A model generated the notes under the pieces. The model worked only from the letters and a program-made list of their open reading frames with translations. It was not told where the DNA came from and did not search any database. A DNA stretch of 64,000 nt from Altererythrobacter sp. H2. Its GTDB lineage: Bacteria; Pseudomonadota; Alphaproteobacteria; Sphingomonadales; Sphingomonadaceae. The stretch covers positions 1,302,001 through 1,366,000 of the forward strand of contig NZ_CP141285.1 in the NCBI RefSeq assembly GCF_035319885.1. Direction: 5' to 3'. Position 1 is the first letter of the stretch; each line of letters opens with the position of its first letter. Below are positions 52,625 through 63,837 of this stretch, in pieces. The position numbers and the translations under genes are program-made.

Positions 52625-53937
52625 CCCCTCGCGCGGATCATCGCTTCGACATCGACGAACTTCTCGCGCGGGGCACCCTCGCGGGCGGCCGCTTCCTCCG
52701 CCTGCTCGATCTTCTTCCAGTCCCGGAAGGTAACCACGTCAAGCCCGCGCGCTTCGGCGAGCTGGTCGAAGGCAGCGCGGCCCTGCTTGCCGCCGGTGCC
52801 GAGCGCACCGCTGTCGAAATCCTCGGCCACCCGCTCGATCACGCCGTAACCATCGGGTCGGTTGGTGCCGATCGTGCCGCTCGGCCCGCGCCGCGCCCAG
52901 CCGACGCAGTAGAGCCCGGGCAGGATGCGCCCCTCGTCATTGGGGAAACGTCCGGCCCGCTCGTCGAACGGGACTTCGGGAATGTGGGCGGAGTGATAAC
53001 CGATGCAGCTGACCACCAGGTCGGCAGGAACGTGGTAATACTCGCCTGTGCCGCTGGCGCGGCCTGCCTGGACGGTGGTGCGTTCCACTTTCACTCGCTC
53101 CACCCGGCCATCGCCTTCGAATTCGACCGGGCTGGCGAAGAAGTCGATGTCGATTTCGACATCCTTTTCGCCGTGGATGCTTTCCGGAATGGCGGCAAAA
53201 CTGCGCAGGTGGCTGACCGCCTTGCGCAAACCCGGCTCGAGCAGGGCATCATCCGCCTCGTCCGGCAGGTCGGCCTTGTCGACCCGGGGGCTGGCGCGAT
53301 CGAGGTGCATCAGCTCGCCCAGCTCCTTGGGCGTCATCATGATCTGGTGCGGGCCGCGCCGACCCAGGATAGTGATCTTGCGCAGCTTGCTGGCGCGCAG
53401 CAGGTCGAGCGCGTGGGTGACAATGTCCGACCCGGCGAATTCGCTTTCGGTCTTGGACAGGATGCGCGCAACATCGAGCGCGACATTGCCCATCCCGATA
53501 ACCACCGCATGCCGGCCCGACAGATCGGGATCGAGCCCGGCAAACTGCGGATGGCCATTGTACCAGCCCACGAATGCCGCGCTGCCATGGACATTGGCCA
53601 GGTCTTCACCCGGCAGGCCAAGCTTGCGATCATGCGGCGCCCCGGTTGCGATGACGATCGCATCGTACATGGCCTGCAGATCACTGACCGAGACATGCTC
53701 GCCTACCTTGACGTTGCCGGCAAACCGGACGTTGTCAGTCAGCGCCACCTGTTCGTACCGACGGGAAACCCCCTTGATCGACTGGTGATCGGGGGCAACG
53801 CCCGTCCGGATCAGGCCGTAGGGCACCGGCAACATATCGAAGACGTCGATCCGCACCCCGTTGCCCCATCGCTTCTGTGCGGCTTCGGCGGTGTAATAGC
53901 CCGCCGGACCCGAACCGATAATGGCAATGTGGCGCAT
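52621..53937 (-). CDS. Ferredoxin/adrenodoxin-NADP reductase-like flavoprotein
   Basis: A 438-residue FAD/NADPH oxidoreductase of the FprA/adrenodoxin-reductase type: FAD loop IIGSGPAGYYTAE near residue 6, DMLPVPYGLIRTGVAPDHQSIK, NADP-binding VVIGMGNVALDVARIL, RRGPHQ, and C-terminal GWARRGPSGTIGTNRPDG, which are hallmarks of this group. It would pass electrons from NADPH to a ferredoxin. Lies 34 nt after phaZ on the same strand; whether it belongs to PHA metabolism is unclear. Confidence 0.9.
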   Translation of the reverse strand: MRHIAIIGSGPAGYYTAEAAQKRWGNGVRIDVFDMLPVPYGLIRTGVAPDHQSIKGVSRRYEQVALTDNVRFAGNVKVGEHVSVSDLQAMYDAIVIATGAPHDRKLGLPGEDLANVHGSAAFVGWYNGHPQFAGLDPDLSGRHAVVIGMGNVALDVARILSKTESEFAGSDIVTHALDLLRASKLRKITILGRRGPHQIMMTPKELGELMHLDRASPRVDKADLPDEADDALLEPGLRKAVSHLRSFAAIPESIHGEKDVEIDIDFFASPVEFEGDGRVERVKVERTTVQAGRASGTGEYYHVPADLVVSCIGYHSAHIPEVPFDERAGRFPNDEGRILPGLYCVGWARRGPSGTIGTNRPDGYGVIERVAEDFDSGALGTGGKQGRAAFDQLAEARGLDVVTFRDWKKIEQAEEAAAREGAPREKFVDVEAMIRARG

Positions 53938-53971
53938 GGGCGGGGCCTTTCTTCCTGCTCTTTTTTCCGGA

Positions 53972-54808
53972 CTAGGCGGCTTTGGAAATCTCCGCCTCGT
54001 CTTCGGTATCGAGGAAGCGCCGGATGGCCGAAATGCTCTGCTCGCGGTGGCTGAGCAGGAACAGGTGTCCGCCGCCTTCCATCACCTCCAGTTCGCTGTT
54101 CGGGATCAGCGCGTTGAGGATGCGGCCGTTGGTGAGCGGGACGATCTGGTCGTCATCGCCCATCAGGATCAGGGTATGCTTCTTCATGAACGGCAGGGCC
54201 GGGGCGCTGGTCCAGCCGATCATGGCGAGCAGCTGGTAGAAATAGCCGCGCGGGGTGGGCGCTTTCAGCCGCCCGATATGGTCGGACTTGCCGGGCGAAC
54301 TGCCGAGCGCGCCGCCGTAGAGCGTCTCGAAATGCTTGGCCATGAAGGCCGCATCGACGTAGCGCCGCGGGTCAGCCATCTTCGTCAGCGCCGCCGGGTT
54401 GCCGGGGACCATGATCATGCCCGCGCTGGTGGCCGCCAGGACCAGCCGCCGCGTGCGCTTGGGGTGCTGCAGGGCAAAGTGCTGCGCCATGGCGCCGCCC
54501 CAGCTCACGCCCATCACATCGACCTTGTCCAGCCCGAACCGGTCAAGCAGCAGGGTGGTGGTCCAGGCCATGGTCACGGTGTTGTAGGGGATGAGCGGTT
54601 CGGGCGATTCCCCGACGCCGGGCATGTCGAACATGATGAAGCCGCGGTCGTCGAGTGCGTCGGCCAGCGGCGCGACCGCTTCGATGTTGGCCCCGATCCC
54701 GTTGAAGAACAGGACGGGCAGGTGTTCGCTTTCCATGTCGAGCCGCCAGCGGGCAACACGCAGGGTGCGCCCGCCGACTGTTTCCATCGACACTTCGGCG
54801 GTTTCCAT
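53972..54808 (-). CDS. phaZ: Intracellular PHA depolymerase-like hydrolase
   Basis: A 278-residue alpha/beta hydrolase with oxyanion-type FFNGIGANIEAV, lipase box GVSWGGAMAQ (Ser102), DDDQIVPLTNGR and His in GGGHLFLLSH. This matches the Pseudomonas PhaZ, which degrades medium-chain PHA granules. It lies 51 nt downstream of phaC. The start is uncertain: ATG 54808 is used, but TTG 54820, preceded by AAGGAA at 6 nt, fits the ribosome binding site better. Confidence 0.85.
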   Translation of the reverse strand: METAEVSMETVGGRTLRVARWRLDMESEHLPVLFFNGIGANIEAVAPLADALDDRGFIMFDMPGVGESPEPLIPYNTVTMAWTTTLLLDRFGLDKVDVMGVSWGGAMAQHFALQHPKRTRRLVLAATSAGMIMVPGNPAALTKMADPRRYVDAAFMAKHFETLYGGALGSSPGKSDHIGRLKAPTPRGYFYQLLAMIGWTSAPALPFMKKHTLILMGDDDQIVPLTNGRILNALIPNSELEVMEGGGHLFLLSHREQSISAIRRFLDTEDEAEISKAA

Positions 54809-54859
54809 GGCGTGGGTCAAATGCAATTCCTTGTGGCGGGCCCGCAGGCCCGGATCTGT

Positions 54860-56554
54860 CTAGCGTTCCTCGACAACATAGAGGCCCGGTGCCGGTTCCT
54901 GTGCCGGGTACTTCTTGTTGCCGACCGCCTTGGGCGCTTTTTTCTGCTTGCCGGAATTCTTCTGAACCCATGCCATCCAGTACGGCCACCAGCTGCCGGC
55001 CACTTCCTCGGCACCCTTGATCCACTCGTCAGCGGTTTCGGGAAGCGCGCCGTCGCCCTTCTGGACGTAGTATCTGGCTTTGGGATTGCCCGGCGGATTG
55101 AGGATCGCCTGCATATGGCCGGAGTGGGACAGGACGTAGGTCACATCCCCGCCCCCGAACAGGCGGGTGGAGCGATAGGTCGCCTTCCACGGGGTGATGT
55201 GATCGGTCACCCCGCCCAGGATGAACAGTGGCGCATCGACCTTTGACAGATCGACCTTGTGGCCGGCCATCTCCACTTCGCCCTTCTTGGTGAAGGCGAG
55301 CGTTTCGAACAGGGTGAGGAAATCGCCCATCAGGCTGGCCGAAAGATTGGTCGCATCGGCGTTCCAGAACAGGACGTCGAACGCCGGAGGATCTTCACCC
55401 AGCAGGTAATTGTTGATGACGTAGTTCCAGATCAGATCGTTGGGCCGCAGCCAGGCGAACCCGCGGGCCAGGTCATCGCCCTTGATCACACCCTTCTTCG
55501 CGGCGCGCTGGCGGGCCAGCTGCATCCCGTTCTCGGTCACCAGAGATCCGGCTTCGATATCGTTCTGCTTGGGGTGGAGCACGCAGACCATCAGGGTGAG
55601 TGCGTTGAGCGTTTCCGCCCCGTCGGCAGCCAGTTTGCTGGCGACCACCGCGGCGGTCTGCCCGCCGGAACAACCGGCCGATACATTGATCCGGTCCGAC
55701 CCGGTAATGGCGCTGACCGCATCCATCGCTTCGCGGCAGGAGCGGACATAGTCGTCCATGCCCCAGTGGCCCTGTTCCCTGGACGGATTGCGCCAGGAAA
55801 TCACGAAGGTCTGGATGCCATTGTCGACCTGGTACTTCACCACCGACTTTTCCGGAGACAAGTCGTTGATATACATCTTGTTGATCTGGGGCGGGATAGT
55901 CAGCTGCGGGATCTCGTAAACCTCGTCCGTAGTGGGCGCGTAATGGATCAGTTCCATCATTTCGGTGCGCAGGACAACCGAGCCTTTCGAGGTGGCAACG
56001 TTTTCGCCCAGTTTGAACGGGCGCTTGTCCACCTGGGAGACCATCCCCTTGTTGTAGACCATGTCGTTGTAGGCGTTCTTGAGCCCCTTCACCAGGCTGA
56101 GCCCGCCGCTGTCGATCACCCGCTTCTGCGCAGTCGGGTTACCCATCAGGGTGTTGGTGGGCGAAAGGGAATCGATGATGATGGTGCTGATGAAATTGGC
56201 GCGGTCACGCTCCAGCTCGTCGAGCTGAAGCTCATCCAGCCAGTTGCGCATCCCTTTCTGCACGGCGAGATAATACTGCGCCCCGGCGCGGAAGAAGGGA
56301 TTGTACTGCCAGGCCGGATCGCGGAACCGCTTGTCCTTGGGATCGGGGGCCAGATCGGATTTTCCGGTCATGATCCGGATCATGTCCTGCCCGATATCCT
56401 GCGCATGCTTCATGGTGCGCTGCGGATCGGAGGCGCTTTCCCGCAGGAGCAAGGCGATGGCCCCGACGAAATCCTCCCTTGCTAGGCCGACCAGTGGCCC
56501 CAAGGCCATGGTGGATTGGGCCGCCTCGTTTTCAAGCGTCTTGCCGTTCGCCAT
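54860..56554 (-). CDS. phaC: Poly(3-hydroxyalkanoate) synthase
   Basis: A 564-residue PHA synthase polymerising hydroxyacyl-CoAs on granules. The lipase-like box is SAGCSGGQT with the catalytic Cys295; Asp in GGVTDHITPW and His in LSHSGHMQAILNPPG complete the triad. Trp in HWGMDDYV and length resemble Pseudomonas class II enzymes, although short-chain activity is not excluded. GGGAGAG precedes ATG 56554. Followed by phaZ; no phasin or phaE gene is seen. Confidence 0.94.
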   Translation of the reverse strand: MANGKTLENEAAQSTMALGPLVGLAREDFVGAIALLLRESASDPQRTMKHAQDIGQDMIRIMTGKSDLAPDPKDKRFRDPAWQYNPFFRAGAQYYLAVQKGMRNWLDELQLDELERDRANFISTIIIDSLSPTNTLMGNPTAQKRVIDSGGLSLVKGLKNAYNDMVYNKGMVSQVDKRPFKLGENVATSKGSVVLRTEMMELIHYAPTTDEVYEIPQLTIPPQINKMYINDLSPEKSVVKYQVDNGIQTFVISWRNPSREQGHWGMDDYVRSCREAMDAVSAITGSDRINVSAGCSGGQTAAVVASKLAADGAETLNALTLMVCVLHPKQNDIEAGSLVTENGMQLARQRAAKKGVIKGDDLARGFAWLRPNDLIWNYVINNYLLGEDPPAFDVLFWNADATNLSASLMGDFLTLFETLAFTKKGEVEMAGHKVDLSKVDAPLFILGGVTDHITPWKATYRSTRLFGGGDVTYVLSHSGHMQAILNPPGNPKARYYVQKGDGALPETADEWIKGAEEVAGSWWPYWMAWVQKNSGKQKKAPKAVGNKKYPAQEPAPGLYVVEER

Positions 56555-56636
56555 GCTTCTCTCCCTGGGTCACGTTCATGCACACCGCACGGCACCTTGG
56601 CAAGCATCGTCAAAACGGTGTCCGAGGGAGAAAACC

Positions 56637-56735
56637 ATGCGCGCAATTAACCGATTCCAAACCGCTTTTTTCCATAAGGGGCGGCATGGGCGGGGCGCAC
56701 CCCAATTCGGTCCCGGCAGCAAGGTCTGTCGGTGA
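56637..56735 (+). CDS. Possible 32-residue leader peptide upstream of the GGDEF-EAL gene
   Basis: A short open frame starting ATG 56637 with GAGGGAG 7 nt upstream, encoding MRAINRFQTAFFHKGRHGRG... and ending at 56735. It overlaps the first 50 nt of the GGDEF-EAL gene (ATG 56686) in another frame. Its good ribosome binding site and the overlap suggest a translated leader affecting the next gene, but coding is unproven. Confidence 0.3.
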   Translation: MRAINRFQTAFFHKGRHGRGAPQFGPGSKVCR

Positions 56736-59451
56736 TGCCGCTGCACCCCCGGCACGCGAGGGCGCGCCGGAGGGGAAGCTCCGCTCTGTGCCCCCAATCC
56801 CAGAAGCGCAGAACCATCCGGAATCAGGAGAACTGCAGGACCGCCGCTCCGCCCAGCGCAGGTCTGTGCAGGAGGCGCGTTCCCCGCTCAGCGGGGAATA
56901 CGCCCGGGCGGCCAGCAGTACGCTGCGCCGCCCGCCTGTGCTGCCGGATACGTTTCCGTGGATGGCACCGGCTGTGGCCGGGGCCTTCGCCATTGCAGCT
57001 CTGGTCTGCTTCTGCCTCCCGCCAATCCTGGGTGCAGGCGCCGGCGTCCTGGCAACCCTGATCGCCTATTGCAGCCGCTATTTCGTTGCCTGGGAGAAGG
57101 CTGACGAGCGCGATCAGCACATGGCTTTTGCCTTGGGATCCGCGATCGTCGCGGCCACCGGCTTGCTGGCCGGAACCGGTATCGGCCTCTGGCTGTTTTT
57201 TGGCGAACTCGATGTGCGGCTAGCGGTGGCCGTGATGGTGACGATCAACGCCGTCTTCGCCACGGTGCTGAGCGGGCGCACCCCACTGCAATTCGCCGCC
57301 AAGCTGGCCTGCTGGTTGCCCATCGTGATCCTTGACGGCAGCATCTTTGCTTTTGCCGGCCTGGCACTGGCAACGGCCGTGTCAGCCGCTATCGCGCGCT
57401 ATCAGTCGCAACTCGACCGCCGCAACGAGATGGAAGAGGAAGCCAAGGCGCGTGTGCGCGACCGCGCCCAGAGCATCCTCGCGGATTACGAGGAAACCGG
57501 GCAGGGTTGGTTCTGGGAAACCGACCGGCGCGGCCAGTTGACCTACCTCTCGACCTCGGTTGCCCGGACGCTGGGCAGAAGCAAGAAGGACCTTATTGGC
57601 CGGCCTCTGATCCAGCTGTTCGATCTGGCCGATAACAGCGCGGAAGGCGAGCGGACGCTGACCTTTCATCTCTCCGCCCGATCTTCGTTCCAGGATCTGG
57701 CCGTGCGAGCAGCGGTTCGCGGCGAAGAACGCTGGTGGTCCGTCAACGGGCGTCCGGTCTATGACGGCTTCCGCAATTTCTGCGGCTTTCGCGGTTCGGG
57801 CACCGATCTGACCGAAAAGAAGCGCAGCCAGGAAAACGCCACCAGGCTGGCCCAGTTCGATTCTCTCACCGGGCTCGCCAACCGGCACAACATGTCGCAG
57901 ATGCTGGAAAAGATCCTCGCCAGCCCGCACGAGCGAGATCGCGAGTGCGCCATCATGCTGCTCGATCTCGACCGGTTCAAGAATGTCAACGATACGCTCG
58001 GCCATCCCGCTGGCGATGCCCTGCTCAAGCAGGTGGCCCATCGCCTCCAGCGGACAGTCGGCAAGATGGGCCAGTGTGGCCGCCTCGGGGGGGACGAGTT
58101 CAAGGTTATCATTCCCGGCCGCACGCCTCTGGAGCGGCTTGGCGAACTGGCCCACGAAATCATCCGGTCGCTGTCCCAGCCCTATTCGATCGAGGGCCAG
58201 CGCGTGGTTATCGGGGCGTCCGTCGGCATCGCGGTCTCGCCCGACAACGGGATGAACAGCGAAACCATCATTCGCAATGCCGACCTTGCGCTCTATGCGG
58301 CAAAAGACGGCGGCCGCGGGCGCTACCACTTCTTCTCCGAAGACCTCCATTCCAAGGCGGAGGAACGCAACCAGCTGGAACAGGACCTGCGCGATGCCAT
58401 CGCGAATGGCGGGTTGGAGCTGCATTATCAGCCGGTCGTCGATGTCGCCTCGGAGCAGATTAGCGGCTTTGAAGCCCTGCTGCGCTGGAACCATCAGGTC
58501 CAGGGTTGGATGTCGCCTGACCGGTTCATCCCCGTCGCAGAGGACGCAGGCCTGATTTCGGCGATTGGCGAATGGGCGCTCCGTACTGCCTGCCACGATC
58601 TGGCGCGCTGGCCGGAATCCATCCGCTGTGCCGTGAACGTTTCAACCTTGCAGTTCGGCAATCCGCAGTTTGCGACGGTTGTGACCAATGCCATCGCCCA
58701 GGCGCGGATCGACCCGGCCCGGCTCGAGCTCGAGATTACCGAGAGTGTGTTCCTGAGCGATGACCATGGCACGGATGCCATGTTCGCCGCCTTGAAGCGC
58801 ATCGGCGTGCGGCTGGCGCTTGATGACTTCGGTACCGGCTACTCTTCGCTGGGCTATCTAAAGCGGGCACCGTTCGACAAGATCAAGATCGACCAGAGCT
58901 TCGTGCGCGGGGCGACCCAGCCAGGCAGCCGCAACGGTGCGATCATTGCCTCGATCACTGGCTTGGCCCAGTCGCTTGGCATGGACACCACCGCTGAAGG
59001 GGTGGAGACCCTGGACGAACTGGAACTGGTGCGGCGCTATGGCTGCAGTCACATTCAGGGATACGTCTATGCGAAGCCGATGAGCAGTGCCGACGCAACG
59101 GCGCGGCTGCAACAGGGGCTGGCGATTGTCGCCAGCGGACCGCGCTCTGCCCGGGCAAAGCGGTTCACCATGCTGCGCAAGGTCGTGCTGGAACACGGCG
59201 GGCACTATTATCAGGGCACGATCCGCAACATGTCGATGAGCGGGGCCATGGTCGAAGGGCTCTGGAACGTGCCGGTGGGAACCCAGTTCAATATCGCCAT
59301 TACCGAAGCCTTCACCATCGTCGCCACCAGCCGGTGGAGCGAGGAGGACCGGATGGGCGTGGAGTTTGCCCGGCCACTCGATGTCGAGGAAGACGGCACC
59401 ATTTCTCTGCTCGCCTGGGAAAAGAAGGGCTTGTTGTCGAGAACCGGCTAG
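56686..59451 (+). CDS. Membrane PAS-GGDEF-EAL-PilZ c-di-GMP protein
   Basis: A 921-residue bifunctional c-di-GMP protein. Order: disordered N-terminus (about 1-80), four or five helices (about 85-235), PAS (about 265-375), GGDEF (about 380-545; RLGGDEF intact, no RxxD inhibitory site), EAL (about 555-805; FEALLRWNH, ELEITESVFL, ALDDFGTGYSSLGYLK, KIKIDQSFV, AEGVETLDE intact) and PilZ (about 825-905; NMSMSG; the first Arg of RxxxR is replaced by Phe). Likely both diguanylate cyclase and phosphodiesterase with feedback from PilZ. ATG 56686 has AAGGGG before it. A soluble paralogue follows. Confidence 0.92.
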   Translation: MGGAHPNSVPAARSVGDAAAPPAREGAPEGKLRSVPPIPEAQNHPESGELQDRRSAQRRSVQEARSPLSGEYARAASSTLRRPPVLPDTFPWMAPAVAGAFAIAALVCFCLPPILGAGAGVLATLIAYCSRYFVAWEKADERDQHMAFALGSAIVAATGLLAGTGIGLWLFFGELDVRLAVAVMVTINAVFATVLSGRTPLQFAAKLACWLPIVILDGSIFAFAGLALATAVSAAIARYQSQLDRRNEMEEEAKARVRDRAQSILADYEETGQGWFWETDRRGQLTYLSTSVARTLGRSKKDLIGRPLIQLFDLADNSAEGERTLTFHLSARSSFQDLAVRAAVRGEERWWSVNGRPVYDGFRNFCGFRGSGTDLTEKKRSQENATRLAQFDSLTGLANRHNMSQMLEKILASPHERDRECAIMLLDLDRFKNVNDTLGHPAGDALLKQVAHRLQRTVGKMGQCGRLGGDEFKVIIPGRTPLERLGELAHEIIRSLSQPYSIEGQRVVIGASVGIAVSPDNGMNSETIIRNADLALYAAKDGGRGRYHFFSEDLHSKAEERNQLEQDLRDAIANGGLELHYQPVVDVASEQISGFEALLRWNHQVQGWMSPDRFIPVAEDAGLISAIGEWALRTACHDLARWPESIRCAVNVSTLQFGNPQFATVVTNAIAQARIDPARLELEITESVFLSDDHGTDAMFAALKRIGVRLALDDFGTGYSSLGYLKRAPFDKIKIDQSFVRGATQPGSRNGAIIASITGLAQSLGMDTTAEGVETLDELELVRRYGCSHIQGYVYAKPMSSADATARLQQGLAIVASGPRSARAKRFTMLRKVVLEHGGHYYQGTIRNMSMSGAMVEGLWNVPVGTQFNIAITEAFTIVATSRWSEEDRMGVEFARPLDVEEDGTISLLAWEKKGLLSRTG

Positions 59452-59564
59452 CGCGGCCTGCCCGGCTGTTTAGCGCTGCATTAACCAGTGCCTGATAGCA
59501 CCGTCCTGAACGAAAGCCCGAAGGTCGCAAACACTTGGGAACAGTCTAGCGAGGACAGCAGGCA

Positions 59565-61793
59565 ATGGCCATCAAGGGCCTCTTCTCACGCAAGGGCGGC
59601 CAACCAGCCGACGGCTTTGGCGCGTCCGATGAACAGAAGGGGCTGCGGCCGATCGACAAGCGCGATGCCGAACGGCGGCTGGCGCTGCTCGACAGCTTCG
59701 AAGAATCAGGCATTGGCTGGTTCTGGGCCACCGATGGGCTGGGCCGCCTGATCTATCTGTCCGAACACGCCATTCACCAGATCGGCGTGGAACATGGCAC
59801 GCTGATGGGCAAGGGCGTGGCGACCCTGTTCAGCACCGATCCGCTGGACGAAGCCGAAGACAAGCGCCGTCCGCTGGGATTCCTGCTCAGCGCCCGCAAC
59901 ACCATTGCCGACCTGCCGGTCCGGGTGGCGATCGATGATCGCGAGGTATGGTGGTCGATTACCGGAAAGCCGCAATTTGACGCGCAGGGCGAGTTCCTGG
60001 GCTACCGCGGCTCAGCCAAGGACATCTCGGCCGAAATCGTCCGCCAGCGTGATGCGGCGCGGCTGGCGCAGTACGATTCCCTGACAGGCCTGTCGAACCG
60101 CCACCGGATGACCAGCCGGCTGACCGCGACCCTGACGGCCTATCGGTCGGCCAAGCGCAGCTGCGCGCTGCTGATGATGGATCTCGACCGGTTCAAGCAT
60201 GTCAACGATACGCTGGGCCATCCCGCCGGCGATGAATTGCTGCGGCAAGTGGCGCAGCGGCTCCAGACCATCGTCGGCAAGCGCGGCGAGATCGGCCGCC
60301 TTGGCGGTGACGAGTTCCAGGTGATCCTGCCTGACATGGATGATCGGGGCCAGCTGGGCGAACTGGCGGGCCGGCTGATCCAGATGGTTTCGCAGCCCTA
60401 TTCGGTCGAAGGAAGCCGGGCCATCATCGGCGCGTCGGTGGGTATTGCCATCGCGCCCTACGACGGCCTCGAGACCGACGATCTGGTCAGCAGCGCCGAC
60501 CTTGCACTCTATGCTGCCAAAGGCGGCGGACGTGGCCAGTTCCGGTTCTATTCGGCGGAACTCAAGGATGGTGCACGCCTGCGCAAGCAGATCGAGGAAG
60601 ACTTGCGCGACGCGCTCCATCGTGACGAGATGAGCCTCCGCTTCCAGCCGATCGTGCGGGCCTCGGACGGGCTGGTGACCTGTTTCGAAGCCTTGCTGGA
60701 CTGGCATCACCCCGATCGGGGACGCATCCGGCCCGATCTGTTCATCCCGATTGCCGAGGAAACCTCGATCATCAACGATCTGGGCGAATGGGCCATGCGC
60801 AAGGCGTGCAGCTGCGCCAGTGAATGGCCCGGCGATTTGCGGGTCGCGGTCAACGTTTCGGCCATCCAGTTTACCACCAGTGATGTCCCGGCGATGGTGC
60901 AACGCGCGCTTGCTGCGACCGGACTGGATCCTGCGCGGCTGGAAATCGAGCTGACCGAGTCCGTCTTCATGGGGGACCAGCAATCGGTCCAGGACACGTT
61001 CCTGCGCCTCAAGAAAATTGGTGTGCGCCTGGCGCTGGACGATTTCGGTACCGGCTATTCGTCGCTCAGCTACCTGCGCCATGCCCCGTTCGACAAGATC
61101 AAGATCGACCGCAGCTTCGTGCGCGGGGCAGCGGAGAAGGGCAACAACAACCCCGCGATCATCAAGGCGATTGTCAGCCTGGCCGAAGCGCTCAACATGG
61201 AAACGGTGTCCGAAGGGGTCGAGGCCATGGACGAGCTCGAACTGGTAACGGGGCTCGGCACCAGCCATGTCCAAGGCTATATCTACAGCCAGCCGACCGC
61301 GCATGAAAACGTGCTCGAACGGCTCGCGCGGGGTGAAATGCTATACGACGCGGTCGGGCCAGCTTATCATCGCGCGGATCGCAGGAGCACCTATCGCAAG
61401 GTGGGGGTGATCCACGAGGATCACCGTTATGATGCGGTGATGCGCAACCTTTCCCGAACCGGCGCGCGGATCGAGGGGCTGCTCAATGTTCCGCTCGGCA
61501 CTCCACTTGTCGTTGACTTTGGCGAAGGGCAACTCGCAGTGGCCACGGTTCGCCGGTCCGAAGGGCATGTTCAGGGGCTTGAGTTCGAAACCCCGCTCGT
61601 CAGCGATGGCGCGGACGGGCTTTGCACCCGTCACCGTGTTTCCCCTTATTCGCTGGCTGCAGCGGGAATGCCGCTCGCAGCCTTGCCGCCGGGTTACTAC
61701 CCCCTGGTGCAAAGCGCGAGCGACAGCAGCGCCTCATCACGCCCGGCATTCATGCAAGTGGACCTGTCGCATCATGGAAGCCGCAGCGCCTGA
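59565..61793 (+). CDS. Soluble PAS-GGDEF-EAL-PilZ c-di-GMP protein (paralogue)
   Basis: A 742-residue protein with the same domain order as its upstream neighbour but no membrane part. PAS at about 45-150 (GIGWFWATDGLGRLIYLSE), GGDEF at about 160-330 (RLGGDEF intact), EAL at about 340-585 (DFGTGYSSLSYLR, ELTESVFMG, IKIDRSFV, SEGVEAMDE present, but EALxR reads EALLDW so the Arg contacting substrate is Asp) and PilZ at about 605-690 (RSTYR, NLSRTG). The phosphodiesterase may be weakened. Probably a tandem duplication; lies 113 nt after the first gene. Confidence 0.92.
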   Translation: MAIKGLFSRKGGQPADGFGASDEQKGLRPIDKRDAERRLALLDSFEESGIGWFWATDGLGRLIYLSEHAIHQIGVEHGTLMGKGVATLFSTDPLDEAEDKRRPLGFLLSARNTIADLPVRVAIDDREVWWSITGKPQFDAQGEFLGYRGSAKDISAEIVRQRDAARLAQYDSLTGLSNRHRMTSRLTATLTAYRSAKRSCALLMMDLDRFKHVNDTLGHPAGDELLRQVAQRLQTIVGKRGEIGRLGGDEFQVILPDMDDRGQLGELAGRLIQMVSQPYSVEGSRAIIGASVGIAIAPYDGLETDDLVSSADLALYAAKGGGRGQFRFYSAELKDGARLRKQIEEDLRDALHRDEMSLRFQPIVRASDGLVTCFEALLDWHHPDRGRIRPDLFIPIAEETSIINDLGEWAMRKACSCASEWPGDLRVAVNVSAIQFTTSDVPAMVQRALAATGLDPARLEIELTESVFMGDQQSVQDTFLRLKKIGVRLALDDFGTGYSSLSYLRHAPFDKIKIDRSFVRGAAEKGNNNPAIIKAIVSLAEALNMETVSEGVEAMDELELVTGLGTSHVQGYIYSQPTAHENVLERLARGEMLYDAVGPAYHRADRRSTYRKVGVIHEDHRYDAVMRNLSRTGARIEGLLNVPLGTPLVVDFGEGQLAVATVRRSEGHVQGLEFETPLVSDGADGLCTRHRVSPYSLAAAGMPLAALPPGYYPLVQSASDSSASSRPAFMQVDLSHHGSRSA

Positions 61794-61843
61794 CCCCGCC
61801 ATCGGTTGCTGACAGCGCCGCAGGGTGGCGCTAAGGGCGCGGG

Positions 61844-63661
<1,818 letters not shown>

Positions 63662-63663
63662 GT

Positions 63664-63700
63664 CCTCCCCGGTACGGGGAGGGGGACCACCAAAGGTGGT
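63664..63700. repeat. REP-like double hairpin after lepA
   Basis: Two adjacent palindromes: CCTCCCC-GGTAC-GGGGAGG (63664-63682) and ACCACC-AAA-GGTGGT (63686-63700), followed by GGAGGGG. This wording resembles repeats common in sphingomonad genomes. No T-tract, so it is a repeat more than a terminator. Confidence 0.6.
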
Positions 63701-63837
63701 GGAGGGGCACCCTCCGGCCAACGCGGCGCTGGTTTCGTTTCACGCGAAGACGCGAAAGACAAGGGCCCCACCCCGATACCTCCACCCCAGCCGCACCCGG
63801 CCTTGCAATTCCGCCGGTCTGCGATACCTTCCGTCGC

